DNA from: Limnothrix sp. FACHB-406
GTDB taxonomy: Bacteria > Cyanobacteriota > Cyanobacteriia > CACIAM-69d
Direction: 5' to 3'
Assembly: GCF_014698235.1 (NCBI RefSeq)
Contig: NZ_JACJSP010000004.1
Location: 248,001-312,000 of the forward strand
DNA length: 64,000 bases
Of this stretch, positions 1-9,689 are shown one piece after another. The notes under the pieces are model-generated. The model worked only from the letters and a program-made list of their open reading frames with translations. It was not told the origin of the DNA and ran no database searches. Position numbers and translations under genes: made by a program. Each line of letters begins with the position of its first letter. Within the stretch, counting starts at the first letter, position 1.

Positions 1-185
1 AAGGCCTGGTGAGCCAAAATCTGGCGGTGTTTGATCCGGCTCGATCGACCAGCGCCGACCCTTGCGACCTGGCCGATCGATCCAGACAGTGGCTCAAGCA
101 GTGATTTCAACGCCTGACTTCTTCGGATCTCGCAGCGGAAGAATCAGAATTTTGCCGATCCGAGGACAAGTCTTGAAGACAGACC
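1..185. other. Gap downstream of rpsB; tsf not reached
   Basis: In cyanobacteria tsf (elongation factor Ts) usually follows rpsB. Reading the minus strand from the rpsB stop to the window edge I find no ATG start, so tsf, if present, starts beyond the edge. I see no clear terminator hairpin. Open frames here are low-complexity overlaps of the acidic rpsB tail. Confidence 0.5.
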
Positions 186-953
186 TTAGGCTTCGGTGCT
201 TTCTTCTTCTTCGTACTCTTCTGCGTCGTAGTCGTACTCTTCGTCGAAGGCTTCGTCTTCGCTATCCAATTGACCGTGGCGACCTTCATAGATCGCGTCG
301 GCCAGCTTGCCGATGATCAGCTTGATCGATCGAATTGCGTCGTCGTTGGCGGGAATGGGCACATCCACCGTATCGGGATCGCAGTTGGTGTCCAGCAGCG
401 CCACGATCGGGATCCCCAGCTTCACGCACTCTTGCACGGCGTTGTATTCCCGACGTTGGTCAACCATGACCACGATGTCGGGCAGCTTGCGCATGTGCTT
501 AATGCCGTTCAGGTACTTTTGCAGCTTGGCCATTTCGCGGCGCAGCACCGAAGCTTCCTTCTTGGGCAGCAGGTCAAGACCGCCGGTTTCTTCGCGGCGC
601 TCCAGTTCCTTCAGCCGATCGGCCCGGCTCTTGATCGTGGTCCAGTTGGTGAGCATCCCGCCCAACCAACGCTGGTTCACATAGAAACTGCCGCAACGGC
701 TAGCCTCTTGGGCCACGATGCCAGCAGCTTGGCGCTTGGTGCCCACAAACAGCACGCGCTTGCCTTGCTCGGAGGCTTCGCGCAGAAATTGATAGGCATA
801 TTCCATGCACTGGGCGGTTTGCACCAGGTCAATGATATGCACGCCGTTGCGAGCCGCGAAGATGTAGGGCGACATCTTGGGGTTCCAGCGGCTGGCCTGG
901 TGTCCAAAGTGAACACCAGCATCGAGCATTTGGGTAAGGGATACGACTGCCAT
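186..953 (-). CDS. rpsB: 30S ribosomal protein S2
   Basis: S2 is a structural protein of the small ribosomal subunit and binds late in 30S assembly. The 255-residue product begins [19 protein letters not shown] and carries the family blocks VGTKRQA and WLGGMLTNW near residues 65-105 and the conserved late segment [15 protein letters not shown]. The C-terminus is a strongly acidic tail rich in Glu, Asp and Tyr (about the last 30 residues), longer than in E. coli and common in cyanobacteria. The frame stays open 13 codons upstream, but I chose the ATG at 953 because it starts the conserved N-terminus and has an AGGAGA Shine-Dalgarno just upstream on the minus strand. Confidence 0.97.
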   Translation of the reverse strand: MAVVSLTQMLDAGVHFGHQASRWNPKMSPYIFAARNGVHIIDLVQTAQCMEYAYQFLREASEQGKRVLFVGTKRQAAGIVAQEASRCGSFYVNQRWLGGMLTNWTTIKSRADRLKELERREETGGLDLLPKKEASVLRREMAKLQKYLNGIKHMRKLPDIVVMVDQRREYNAVQECVKLGIPIVALLDTNCDPDTVDVPIPANDDAIRSIKLIIGKLADAIYEGRHGQLDSEDEAFDEEYDYDAEEYEEEESTEA

Positions 954-1197
954 GGTTGGCGATTTCTCCTGATATTCGGGTTTATCCTCCATCCAGCGAG
1001 CGATTTTGCAGAAGGCGAAAGGCTGACTAGCTCAGGGTTTGCGACCTTGGCTTCGGCTCTTTGGCAACCAACAAAACACCCGAAACGCTGGATGTGCGTT
1101 TTAGAGAGCTTGACTAGGGTATCACGGGGGGTGCGATCGCGATATTCTTTTGCAAGCGTCCGCTGAGGCGCAAGGCCGATTCCCTAAGGATGCCCCC

Positions 1198-2193
1198 ATG
1201 ATCTCTTCTCCGGCTCGATCGATTCCTGGGTCTGAGTTGCCCTTGGATGATCGCCCCGACATCTCGATCGTTGTGCCCATCCACAATGAAATTGAAAGCC
1301 TGCCCCATCTGCTGGATGCCATTACGGCGGCGATGGAACCAACGGGCGATCGCTACGAGATTGTTTGTGTGGATGATGGATCGCGGGACGGCTCCGGCGA
1401 TTGGCTGAAGCAGGCGGCGATCGAGCGCCCCAACCTGCGATCGGTGATTTTGCGACGTAATTATGGTCAAACGGCGGCCATGGCTGCGGGGTTCGATCGC
1501 TCCCTGGGTCACACGATCGTGACCCTGGATGCGGATTTGCAAAACGACCCCCAAGACATCCCGGCCCTGCTGGAGAAGCTCAACGAGGGCTATGACCTGG
1601 TGACCGGTTGGCGGGTCAAGCGCCAAGATGCGGCCATGACCCGACTGTTGCCCTCGCGGATTGCCAATGCCATCATTCGCCGGGTCACGGGCGTGCGTGT
1701 GCGGGACTATGGCTGCTCGCTCAAGGCCTACCGCGCTGAATTGCTGGCCGATATGAACCTTTACGGCGAATTACACCGATTTTTGCCCGCCTTGGCCTTC
1801 ATGGAAGGGGCCAGAATCACAGAAATTCCCGTGCGTCACCATGCCCGCCAGTTTGGCCAAAGTAAATATGGACTAGGCCGCACGATCCGGGTCGTGATGG
1901 ATCTGCTGACCATTTGGTTCATGAAAAAATTTCTGACCCGGCCGATGCATGTGTTTGGCCCCCTAGGGTTGGGGCTAATTGCGATCGGGGGAGTCCTGTT
2001 TATTTATTTGATTGCGATCAAGGTCTTTTTGGCCCAGGCCATTGGCGATCGCCCCCTGTTGACCATTGCCACTGTGTTGTTGCTGGCGGGTTTTCAATTC
2101 TTCTGCTTTGGTCTGTTGTCGGAGTTGACCATGCGCACCTACCACGAATCCCAAGGCCGACCGATTTATCGAATTCGGGAAGAAGTGGGCTAG
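1198..2193 (+). CDS. GT2 family glycosyltransferase with C-terminal membrane anchor
   Basis: The 331-residue protein resembles DPM/GtrB-type family 2 glycosyltransferases, which move a sugar from a nucleotide sugar to a polyprenyl phosphate at the membrane. The start of the fold reads DISIVVPIHNE (about residues 20-30), and the metal-binding DXD-type motif is seen in TLDADLQNDPQD. Two hydrophobic segments lie in the last 90 residues (about 250-275 and 285-310), as in membrane-anchored members. I chose ATG 1198 over a TTG 16 codons upstream because AAGGA precedes it by 8 bases. The sugar and lipid acceptor cannot be deduced. The gene stands alone, diverging from rpsB. Confidence 0.9.
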   Translation: MISSPARSIPGSELPLDDRPDISIVVPIHNEIESLPHLLDAITAAMEPTGDRYEIVCVDDGSRDGSGDWLKQAAIERPNLRSVILRRNYGQTAAMAAGFDRSLGHTIVTLDADLQNDPQDIPALLEKLNEGYDLVTGWRVKRQDAAMTRLLPSRIANAIIRRVTGVRVRDYGCSLKAYRAELLADMNLYGELHRFLPALAFMEGARITEIPVRHHARQFGQSKYGLGRTIRVVMDLLTIWFMKKFLTRPMHVFGPLGLGLIAIGGVLFIYLIAIKVFLAQAIGDRPLLTIATVLLLAGFQFFCFGLLSELTMRTYHESQGRPIYRIREEVG

Positions 2194-2473
2194 TCAACGG
2201 TTAATCAAGTTGATCAGGTTGATCAACTTGATCAGCAGCAGCTAATCCGCAGCTAATCCGCATTAATGGCTTGAGTAATGGCTTGGCGGTGGTTGAGCGA
2301 CACCGGATTCACAGGCCGATCGGTTTGCGGGGAAGCTGTGAAAAGACTTTGCCATCAAAAGACTTTGCCAAGGGGCGATCGCGGCCTGGGGCCAAGCGGC
2401 GCTTCATTGCGTTTTTGTCACATTCGCTACAATGATCAGTCCTATCGCCAGCGTGTAAGCACCTGAAGTTGCC

Positions 2474-3727
2474 GTGTTATCGCTGTTTCGATCGCTGCCG
2501 GCCCACAGTCGGCGGAATTTGTTGTTTTTAGCGGGGGCGGCCTTCCTGTTTTGGTGCAGCATGGCCTCGCAACTGCCGGTGCTGTCCTTATATGTGCGTC
2601 AAACGGGCGGCAACGATAGCCAAGTGGGGCTTGTGATGGGAGCCTTCGCGATCGGGCTGCTGTTGTCGCGCCCGCAGTTGGGCCAGTTGGCCGATCTCCA
2701 AGGCCGGCGGCGGGTGTTGCTGCTGGGAACCGTGGTGGCGGCGATCGCCCCGATCGGCTACGGCTTGGTCACCTCCGTACCCCTCCTGATGTTGGTGCGC
2801 ATTTTCCATGGACTGAGCATTGCCGCCTTCACCACCGGCTACAGCGCTTTGGTGGTGGATTTGTCTCCTCCGGAGCGAAAAGGGGAGCTAATTGGCTACA
2901 TGACCCTAACTCAGCCGGTGGGTGTGGCGATCGGCCCGGCCCTGGGCAGCTATTTGCAAACGGCCTATGGCTTTTGGCCCACCTTCATTGTGGCCGCCAG
3001 CTTTGGGACGGCCGCCACGATCGGGATGAGCTTTATTCAAGAAACAGCTCCCCCAGCGGAGGATCCTGCCGCCAGCTCATCCGAAAGTGCGGAGCGTTTT
3101 TGGGCCAAGTTGGCCACGCCCGCTCTGCGGACTCCAGCCCTGGTGATGCTAACGATCGGGCTGGTGTTTGGCACGCTCAGCACCTTTGTGCCGCTCTTGA
3201 TTGTGGAGAGCCGCGTGGCCCTGATTCCCGGCCTGTTCTACACCGCCGCCGCCGTGGCCAGCTTCAGCGCCCGATTTTTAGCGGGCAAACAGTCCGATCG
3301 TCTGGGCCGCGGTGCGTTCATCACTCTCAGCTTGGTCTGTTATGTGGTGTCCATGGGCTTGCTGGCCCAGGCGGAATCCGTGGCGGGATTCATCGTAGCC
3401 GCCTTGCTCGAAGGGCTGGGGGCTGGGTTGCTGATTCCCTCGATTGTGGCCCTGGTGTCCGATCGGGTTCCTGCCCACGAGCGCGGCCGCAGTTTTTCCC
3501 TGGTGTTGCTGGGGTTTGATTTGGGCATTGCGATCGCCGGGCCCGGTTTGGGGGCCGTGTCCGATGCCTTGGGCTATCGGGTGTTGTTCGCGATCGCCTC
3601 TGGGTTGGCTTTGGTGGCGTTGATGATGTTTATCACCTTGTCGAGCAAGTCTGTGGGGCGATCGATCCGGTTCGCCTTTGGGCGATCGCCGGATGTCTAT
3701 GCCCTCAGCCCTTCGGAATTCCACTAG
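2474..3727 (+). CDS. Major facilitator superfamily transporter
   Basis: A 417-residue integral membrane protein with about 12 hydrophobic segments. The loop after segment 2 carries an MFS motif A-like stretch (GQLADLQGRRRVLLLG, about residues 70-85), and a second, weaker copy follows segment 8 (GKQSDRLGRG). This is the layout of drug/H+ antiporter-type MFS carriers (YajR/MdtG-like). The substrate is unknown. Translation starts at GTG 2474, with only a weak GAAG upstream. A 280-base gap with short direct duplications separates it from the glycosyltransferase, so it is probably transcribed alone. Confidence 0.87.
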   Translation: MLSLFRSLPAHSRRNLLFLAGAAFLFWCSMASQLPVLSLYVRQTGGNDSQVGLVMGAFAIGLLLSRPQLGQLADLQGRRRVLLLGTVVAAIAPIGYGLVTSVPLLMLVRIFHGLSIAAFTTGYSALVVDLSPPERKGELIGYMTLTQPVGVAIGPALGSYLQTAYGFWPTFIVAASFGTAATIGMSFIQETAPPAEDPAASSSESAERFWAKLATPALRTPALVMLTIGLVFGTLSTFVPLLIVESRVALIPGLFYTAAAVASFSARFLAGKQSDRLGRGAFITLSLVCYVVSMGLLAQAESVAGFIVAALLEGLGAGLLIPSIVALVSDRVPAHERGRSFSLVLLGFDLGIAIAGPGLGAVSDALGYRVLFAIASGLALVALMMFITLSSKSVGRSIRFAFGRSPDVYALSPSEFH

Positions 3728-3815
3728 ATTCCAATTGCCGTGATCTAACCCCTGGATTCCTGGCCTAACCCGGCCTCTGAATCAACCCTCACCCCATCAG
3801 CACCCAGCCCAGAAC

Positions 3816-6032
3816 TCAATCCGACGAGGACTCCGGGCGGGTGCTGAGCACCGAAGGTGAAGCCGCGATCGGTGGAGTGGAGGAAGTGGCGGAACCGTTT
3901 TGGGGCGATCGATGGGCGATCGCCGTGGAGCGTCGTTCCGGGCCCCGGCTGGGGTAGCTCGATTGGCGGGTGGGAATCTCGATCGTGAAAGTGCTGCCCA
4001 ATCCCTCCTGGGACTCGCACAGCAGGCGGCCATGATGTCGCTCCGTCACCACCTGATAGCTAATGGATAATCCCAGCCCCGTTCCCCGGCCGACTGCTTT
4101 TGTGGTGAAAAACGGGTCAAATAGTTGCGCTCGGATGGATTCGGGGATCCCCGCTCCATTGTCCGAAATGGAAATTTGTACCCAATGGTTATCCAAAATT
4201 GGGCGAGTGGAAATCACAATTTGCGGCTGAAAATTCTTCCCCTCAACCTGATAGCGATCTTCTAACGCATCCAAAGAATTGGCCAAGATATTAATAAACA
4301 CCTGATTGAGTTGGCCCGGGTGGCATTCCACCAAATTCAGATGCCCATAGTTGCGAATCACCTGCGTGGGGGGATGTTTATCGCTGCCCCGCAATCGATG
4401 ATTCAAAATGGTCAGAGTACTCTCCAAATCATCGTGCAGATTCACTTCCTTCAGTTCTGATTCATCCATTCGCGAGAAAGTGCGCAGGGATTTAATAATG
4501 GCTTTAATCCGATCGGCTCCCATTTTCATGGAAGTAAATAGTTTAGGTAAGTCCTGACTGAGATATTCAAAATCAATGTCTTCTAGATGCTCAGCGATCG
4601 GCTGAATTGCTTCAAAGTCAAAATATTCCCGACAAAGCAAAATCAAATCGAGCAAATCAATGGCATATCGTTTGGCATGATCCAAATTGCCATAGATAAA
4701 GTTCACGGGGTTATTGATTTCATGGGCCACACCCGCCACCAATTGGCCCAAGCTCGACATCTTTTCCTGTTGGATCAGTTGAGCCTGCGTGTGGCGCAAT
4801 TCGCTAATGGTTTCTTCTAGGTCTTTGGCCTGTTGCCGCAACCGCATTTCCGATTCCCGCAAGGCCACTTCCACCGCTTCCCGATCGCTCGCATCCCGCG
4901 CAATGACCCCTAAACAGAGGGGATCATTCGTTTGGGGATGGCGAATGACGAAAATGGTGTAATCAACGGGAATATAACTTTGGGCTTGCAGATTCCACAG
5001 CCGAAAAGCCCCGCTCCAAGTGCCGTCCCGGAGGGCGATCGGGTGAATGAGTCCAGCCGCGATCGGGCGATCTTCCACCGCGAAAAAGTCCATGAGCTGG
5101 TGATTTTGAGCCGCCAATAAATTAGGCAACCCCACCAGGGCCAAGCCCGCCCCGTTCATATATAAAACTTCGCCATCCAGGCTGGTGATGCCAATGAGAT
5201 TCGGGCTGTTTTCCACCAGCGCGGCCAGTTGACGGCGTTCTTGATCCGCCTGCCGCTTCAGGGTCACATCCGAAAACAAACTGACACAACCCATGTAGGA
5301 ACCATCTGCATCATGGATGGGGCTGACTCGCAAAAAAATCGTCAGCATTTGCCCACGGGTGCTTTTCATGGTCACCTCGCCCACCCAAGAGCGATCCGAT
5401 CGCGCCAAGTCATAGATCGCCTGCCAAGTTTGCGGTTGGGCGTAAAGACTCGCCATGCCCCCCGCCGCCACCAGCGTCGATAGCTCATCCACCTGGAACA
5501 ACCGCGCAAAAGCCCCGTTGTGATAAATCGGTTGCCCCTCCGTATCAACCAACGCCACCGCCTCGCTGGTGCTATCCAGGGCGTAGCGATAGCGCATCCG
5601 ATCCTTGTGTACGGTTTTGCGCGATCGCTTGAGGCGAGATTCTGCTTGCTTGAAGGAATTCACCTCCATCAAAGTGCCATGCCACAAAATCGAACCATCC
5701 GCCAATAGCTCCGGTTCTGAGGTGGCATAAACCCAACATTCTTGATGTTGGTGACCATCAAATCGCCCTTGCCAAAACCAGGACGATCGATTGCGGGCGG
5801 CTGCCTGGAGCGATCGGTGAAAAGCCCGGCGATCGCGGCTATGAATGCGCGACAACAAACAGTGACTATCGGCCATGATTGCCTCTGCCGAAAGACCAAA
5901 TAGTCGATGGCAGCTTTCACTAATAAATAGAAATGACAATCGGCCATCACGATCCATTAGGAGCTGATAAGCAACCCCTGGCATCTTGCTGAGGAGTGTA
6001 TGGATAGCAGGGCTTTGCGCGATATCATGCAT
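3816..6032 (-). CDS. Multi-PAS sensor histidine kinase
   Basis: A 738-residue cytoplasmic kinase with no membrane segments. Three PAS-like modules run in series (roughly residues 10-130, 150-260 and 270-390), followed by a short coiled coil. The HisKA box then contains SLGQLVAGVAHEINNP with the phospho-accepting His, and a GHKL ATPase domain carries the N box (NQVFINILANSLDA), DNGAGIPE and GRGTGLGLS. About 50 low-complexity Ser/Pro/Arg residues follow the ATPase domain. This HisKA variant (AHEINNPV) is typical of orphan cyanobacterial kinases. No response regulator is adjacent, so the partner and signal are unknown. Confidence 0.93.
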   Translation of the reverse strand: MHDIAQSPAIHTLLSKMPGVAYQLLMDRDGRLSFLFISESCHRLFGLSAEAIMADSHCLLSRIHSRDRRAFHRSLQAAARNRSSWFWQGRFDGHQHQECWVYATSEPELLADGSILWHGTLMEVNSFKQAESRLKRSRKTVHKDRMRYRYALDSTSEAVALVDTEGQPIYHNGAFARLFQVDELSTLVAAGGMASLYAQPQTWQAIYDLARSDRSWVGEVTMKSTRGQMLTIFLRVSPIHDADGSYMGCVSLFSDVTLKRQADQERRQLAALVENSPNLIGITSLDGEVLYMNGAGLALVGLPNLLAAQNHQLMDFFAVEDRPIAAGLIHPIALRDGTWSGAFRLWNLQAQSYIPVDYTIFVIRHPQTNDPLCLGVIARDASDREAVEVALRESEMRLRQQAKDLEETISELRHTQAQLIQQEKMSSLGQLVAGVAHEINNPVNFIYGNLDHAKRYAIDLLDLILLCREYFDFEAIQPIAEHLEDIDFEYLSQDLPKLFTSMKMGADRIKAIIKSLRTFSRMDESELKEVNLHDDLESTLTILNHRLRGSDKHPPTQVIRNYGHLNLVECHPGQLNQVFINILANSLDALEDRYQVEGKNFQPQIVISTRPILDNHWVQISISDNGAGIPESIRAQLFDPFFTTKAVGRGTGLGLSISYQVVTERHHGRLLCESQEGLGSTFTIEIPTRQSSYPSRGPERRSTAIAHRSPQNGSATSSTPPIAASPSVLSTRPESSSD

Positions 6033-7324
6033 GGTTTAGAGCTGAGAAGAAATGGAAGCATTGCGCAGATTGTTGTTAAAACAATCAAGTCTCACTGGTC
6101 AATGCCAATGATGGGAGTCTAAAAAGATTAAGTAAGAAATTGAGTCGCAATCGGATCAAGTCGAAATCGAAATCAAAGAAAATGAACCCAACGGTATCTT
6201 TTCAGCACCTTTAAACCGATCAAAACAGATCAAAGATGCATTGAGAAATGATGCTAATCTCCATCCATCACGATCGCTATGAGTCTTTGGGTTAAAGGAT
6301 GAGCGGATTGAAAATGGGAAGGATTACCGAGTTAACCAAGGTTGGTGGTTCTCGACTCATCATTTCTCAGTGCTGCTTTGAATGTAACGGCTTTGAATGT
6401 AAAACTATCCTCCTATAAATCGATTGAGAAAGCTAGATTGAAGCTTGGCCAATGGTTGGTTGTGAGATTTTTCGCAAATTTAAAGCAATAAACGCTGATT
6501 GTATTGTGGCGAAGATTGTCACAACCTGTATGGAAATTTAAAAAAATGTAAAAACTCTTGAGAAAGCTCTGATCCCCTAAAATTTTATAAGTTTTCTTTA
6601 AAAACATGCAAAAGTAGACGCATTCATCGGTTTTATGAAGAAAATCTCAAGAAGTGCATTGAATTGGTCTAAGACGAGCTGCAAATTGGGACTTTCCCCT
6701 GTGGACTCGATCTAAGTTGGGTGAAATTTCAGAAAGTTTTCAGGGAAAACAATTCAATTTCAAGAAATAGCGGTCTTTTTTGACTAGAAAACCGTGATCG
6801 AAAAGAAGCTGATATTGGCACATTGATCGAAGGCATAGACAGAAAATAAGCCCCGGTTCAACGCCCCTAAAAGAGCAAACCATGGAAGTCATTCATCGAG
6901 GCATCTAGGGGATAGCTATGATGAATCGCTTACTTTTACCAATTGATCCCCGCCGATCCGGCAACCTGGCCAGAATCCGCTGGGGTGCTGGTTCGATCTC
7001 GCGGGTTCCTCCGGTATTGCCCTTCAGCCCATGCTCCTGGGAAGCTTTTGGGTTGGCTTCCGGCCCGTTGACGAATCAGGCGATCGCCCCAAACAACTGA
7101 ACCCAGATGCTGGGGGCAACTGGGCACAGGGTGAAGATGGGTTCAAGGGACTGACTTTCGGGCAATTAGCTCAACTTTGGGCTGAAAGATGGGTTCACGA
7201 AACATCCAGTTCAGCAAGTCCAGTTCAGCGAGTTCAGTCTAGGTTGGGCAAACCTGCGCCTACTTCAGCCGATATTCAGCCGATATTCAGTCGATATTCA
7301 GCCGATCGCAGGCTATATCACGTC
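6033..7324. other. Long AT-rich intergenic region
   Basis: Nearly 1.3 kb between the kinase and pcyA without a convincing gene. Positions 6033-6900 are clearly more AT-rich than the flanking DNA and have little HIP1. Short open frames at 6413-6607 (minus) and 6918-7100 (plus) have no family features. At 7265-7306 the 11-bp unit TCAGCCGATAT recurs almost four times. The AT-rich half could hold the kinase promoter or an unrecognised small RNA, but I cannot show either. Confidence 0.4.
7265..7306. repeat. 11-bp tandem repeat, 3.8 copies
   Basis: TCAGCCGATAT at 7265-7275 and 7276-7286, TCAGTCGATAT at 7287-7297, and a partial copy to 7306. It ends about 20 bases from the pcyA stop codon. It is non-coding and belongs to the window-wide pattern of locus-specific intergenic duplications. 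Confidence 0.85.
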
Positions 7325-8083
7325 CTATACAACGTCAAAAAGAACAGTGGTCATGTAGCGATCGGCCCAATCGGCTCCAAAGGCTTTTTCCAACACGCGG
7401 CGGGTTTTATCGTTTTGCAGTTGTTGTTGGCAATAGCGCCGCTGACCCATTTCAATGGCGGCAATTTCAGCGGTATCTTCTGTGGGAGAAAGGGCGATCG
7501 CCTGTTGACAATGCAGCCGCAAAAAATCACCAATGCGGGTCACAATTTGTGCTTCTTCCTGGGCATTTTCGGGCCGCACAAACAAGCAGTGAGCGGAAAA
7601 AATAGTGCCCCAACTGGGGAATGTTCGTTCTTGGCTGAAAACCAATTCCGGCAAGGCGCTGAGGGCTTGGTCATAGGGGCTGGGCAAGGCGCGATCGTCC
7701 ATAACGGGTGACAAGTCCGCGATCGCCATGCTCAGTTGCCCCCGTCCAGCCACCAAATCAGATCCAAACATGGGCAGAGCAAAGGTCGATCGAGGGAACA
7801 TGACACAATGCAAAATATCCAAAGCGCTGCCCACTTGCGCCAATTCCAGGTGAATTTTACGAAATTCGCGAGTTTGGTAGCAGCGATTTTCAATAATTAA
7901 TTTTTCGCCTTCTAGGGTTCCTTCCACATACCCCAAATCCTCGGGCATTTGGTAGGGTTCCAGGGTCAATTCCGATTGCCAAATTTGCTCGATCGCGTTG
8001 GCAACGGCGGTAATGGTGGGATGCAGTCGATCGCGCAAGGAACCTGGCTTGATAGGCGCTTCTAAAGACATTTCAGAAGTCAT
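7325..8083 (-). CDS. pcyA: Phycocyanobilin:ferredoxin oxidoreductase
   Basis: PcyA reduces biliverdin IXalpha to phycocyanobilin in a four-electron, ferredoxin-dependent reaction, giving the chromophore of phycobiliproteins and phytochromes. The 252-residue product matches the family's usual length. The segment LHCVMFP followed 17 residues later by the Asp of FGSDLVAG matches the catalytic His/Asp pair (His88 and Asp105 in Synechocystis PcyA). The frame stays open to 8317, but I placed the start at ATG 8083 (MTSEMSLEAP), where the conserved protein begins. No strong Shine-Dalgarno is seen. The upstream reading contains translated repeats and overlaps a different small gene, which argues against the long form. 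Confidence 0.94.
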   Translation of the reverse strand: MTSEMSLEAPIKPGSLRDRLHPTITAVANAIEQIWQSELTLEPYQMPEDLGYVEGTLEGEKLIIENRCYQTREFRKIHLELAQVGSALDILHCVMFPRSTFALPMFGSDLVAGRGQLSMAIADLSPVMDDRALPSPYDQALSALPELVFSQERTFPSWGTIFSAHCLFVRPENAQEEAQIVTRIGDFLRLHCQQAIALSPTEDTAEIAAIEMGQRRYCQQQLQNDKTRRVLEKAFGADWADRYMTTVLFDVV

Positions 8084-8123
8084 GATGATTGTTGAATTTT
8101 TGAATGATTTGAATGAACTGAAA

Positions 8124-8171
8124 TTGGGATGACTGAAGTTTGAGTGATTGAGCTTGGGATGACTGAAGTTT
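8124..8171. repeat. 18-bp direct repeat
   Basis: TTGGGATGACTGAAGTTT occurs at 8124-8141 and again exactly at 8154-8171, a 30-base period, between pcyA and the small membrane protein gene. A related GAATGA motif surrounds it. Non-coding. Confidence 0.85.
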
Positions 8172-8187
8172 GGATGAATAAAGCGCC

Positions 8188-8331
8188 CTAAAACCCCATA
8201 GGCAACCATTCCAAAATGGGCGCTGGAACCATTTCTCGGCTGTCTAAGATCTGCACCACAATCAGATAAATTGCCCCCAACAGCAACGAAATTGCGCCAG
8301 TGGCAATGGCTACCCACTTCGATCGGGTCAT
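8188..8331 (-). CDS. Small single-pass membrane protein, 47 aa
   Basis: This ORF is below the 60-residue size usually listed. Reading from ATG 8331, it starts MTRSKWVAIATGAISLLLGA, continues with one hydrophobic helix (about residues 7-28), and ends in a short segment with DSREMVPAPILEW to a TAG at 8188. A GAGGA Shine-Dalgarno lies 5 bases upstream of the ATG. Positively charged residues before the helix suggest the N-terminus is inside the cell. I believe similar 45-50 residue proteins occur widely in cyanobacteria, but I cannot name a function. It lies upstream of pcyA in the same direction, with a 104-base gap, so co-transcription is possible. Confidence 0.72.
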   Translation of the reverse strand: MTRSKWVAIATGAISLLLGAIYLIVVQILDSREMVPAPILEWLPMGF

Positions 8332-8654
8332 GGGGGTTCCTCGCAAGGTTTAGGGTGTTTTCGCGGTATTTTCGGAATTGACCGAGTTGGCTGGGGTGCT
8401 GAAAGTCTCAGTGTCCCGAATCATGGGCCCAACCGGGGCCTTGTGTATTCTTCAGTCTAAGGCTCGCCGGGCCAAGGGCGATCGTCTGCCAACCCAATGC
8501 AAAACCCACATCCACAGGGTTCATGAACAGCACAATGGGGATTGCGACAAAATTGGTGCATTGGCTTGGATCTGGATGCATCCCGTTTTGATCGACCTCT
8601 GTTGCCTTGGCCCGTACTGTTTTGATCTTGCTGCATTAACCTTGCTGCGTTGCT
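8332..8654. other. Intergenic region between divergent genes
   Basis: 323 bases between the small membrane protein gene (minus) and the ABC ATPase gene (plus). It should hold both promoters. I see no clear operator, hairpin or further gene. A plus-strand frame from 8378 has no family features. Confidence 0.4.
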
Positions 8655-9596
8655 ATGGAACTGGAATCCTGGATTGTTGAAGCCCACAACATTCGCAAAA
8701 CCTACCGCACTGGTTTTTGGCTCAATCAATTGGTCACCACGTTGCGGGGCGTGTCCTTGGCGGTGCGATCGGGCGAGACCTTTTGCCTGTTGGGGCCCAA
8801 CGGGGCGGGCAAAACCACCCTGCTCAAAATTCTGCTGGGAATTGCTAACCCAACGGTCGGGAGCGGCACGGTGCTGGGGCGGCCCTTGGGCGATCGAGCC
8901 GTGAAGCAGCGGGTGGGCTATTTGCCGGAAAATGCCTATTTCTATGACCACCTCACCGGTTGGGAATATTTGGAGCAGGCGGCGGCCCTGTTTCAAATTC
9001 CGCGTGCCGTTGCCCAAAAGCGCATCGTGGAACTGCTTGATTGGGTGCAACTGTCCGAAACGGCGGCCCGCAAAAAACTGATGAAGCAATATTCCAAAGG
9101 CATGTTGCAGCGGGTGGGCATGGCCCAAGCGCTGATCAATGATCCGGAGGTGATTTTTCTGGATGAGCCAATGTCGGGCCTTGACCCGATCGGGCGGCAT
9201 CAGTTTCGAGAAATTGTGCTGACTCTGAAGGAGCGCGGCAAAACGATTTTTTTCAATAGCCACATCCTCTCCGATGTGGAGCAAGTGTGTGATCGGGTGG
9301 CTATCTTGGCTCAGGGGGAGTTGCTCTGTGTGGGATCTCTGGATGAACTACTGGGCCCCAGCAGTACCTATCGTGTTGTGGGCCGAGGGGGGACACCGGA
9401 GGCGATCGCGTCGTGGCTGACGGAGGCGGATTTTCAGGGCGATCACTGGCGCGGTTTGCTGAAGGGCGATCCGGCTGAGTTTCTGCGGGCGATCGACCAG
9501 GCCCAAGCCCAAGTGCTGAGCTTGAACCTTCAACGCCCTTCCCTGGAGGATTTTTTCATGAACCTGATCCGCGATCGACAGGTTCGCCCCAGTTAG
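8655..9596 (+). CDS. ABC transporter ATP-binding protein
   Basis: A 313-residue nucleotide-binding subunit of the CcmA/DrrA type. Walker A is LLGPNGAGKTT (about residues 47-57), the signature region reads YSKGMLQRVGMAQAL, and Walker B with the catalytic Glu is VIFLDEPMSGLDP. A switch His follows in FFNSHILSDVEQ. The last 80 residues form an accessory domain seen in export-type ATPases. No permease gene is adjacent: a tRNA and a HetZ-like gene follow. The membrane partner must be elsewhere and the substrate is unknown. The start ATG lacks a clear Shine-Dalgarno. Confidence 0.9.
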   Translation: MELESWIVEAHNIRKTYRTGFWLNQLVTTLRGVSLAVRSGETFCLLGPNGAGKTTLLKILLGIANPTVGSGTVLGRPLGDRAVKQRVGYLPENAYFYDHLTGWEYLEQAAALFQIPRAVAQKRIVELLDWVQLSETAARKKLMKQYSKGMLQRVGMAQALINDPEVIFLDEPMSGLDPIGRHQFREIVLTLKERGKTIFFNSHILSDVEQVCDRVAILAQGELLCVGSLDELLGPSSTYRVVGRGGTPEAIASWLTEADFQGDHWRGLLKGDPAEFLRAIDQAQAQVLSLNLQRPSLEDFFMNLIRDRQVRPS

Positions 9597-9689
9597 CCGT
9601 TGCGATTGCTGGGCCTCGGGGCAAGGAGCTTAGGGCCTGTCATCAAATCGCCTGAAACCCTGATGATCTCGTTCTTCAAACCAATCAAT

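Noticed and set aside
2278-2466. 62-codon frame before the MFS gene
   Set aside because: No Shine-Dalgarno or homology feature; it ends next to the MFS start by chance.
6413-6607. 64-codon frame on the minus strand in the AT-rich gap
   Set aside because: Lys/Phe/Asn-rich composition reflects AT content only; no start signal.
7031-7711. 226-codon plus-strand frame over the 3' half of pcyA
   Set aside because: Antisense shadow of pcyA; the pcyA reading has full family conservation.
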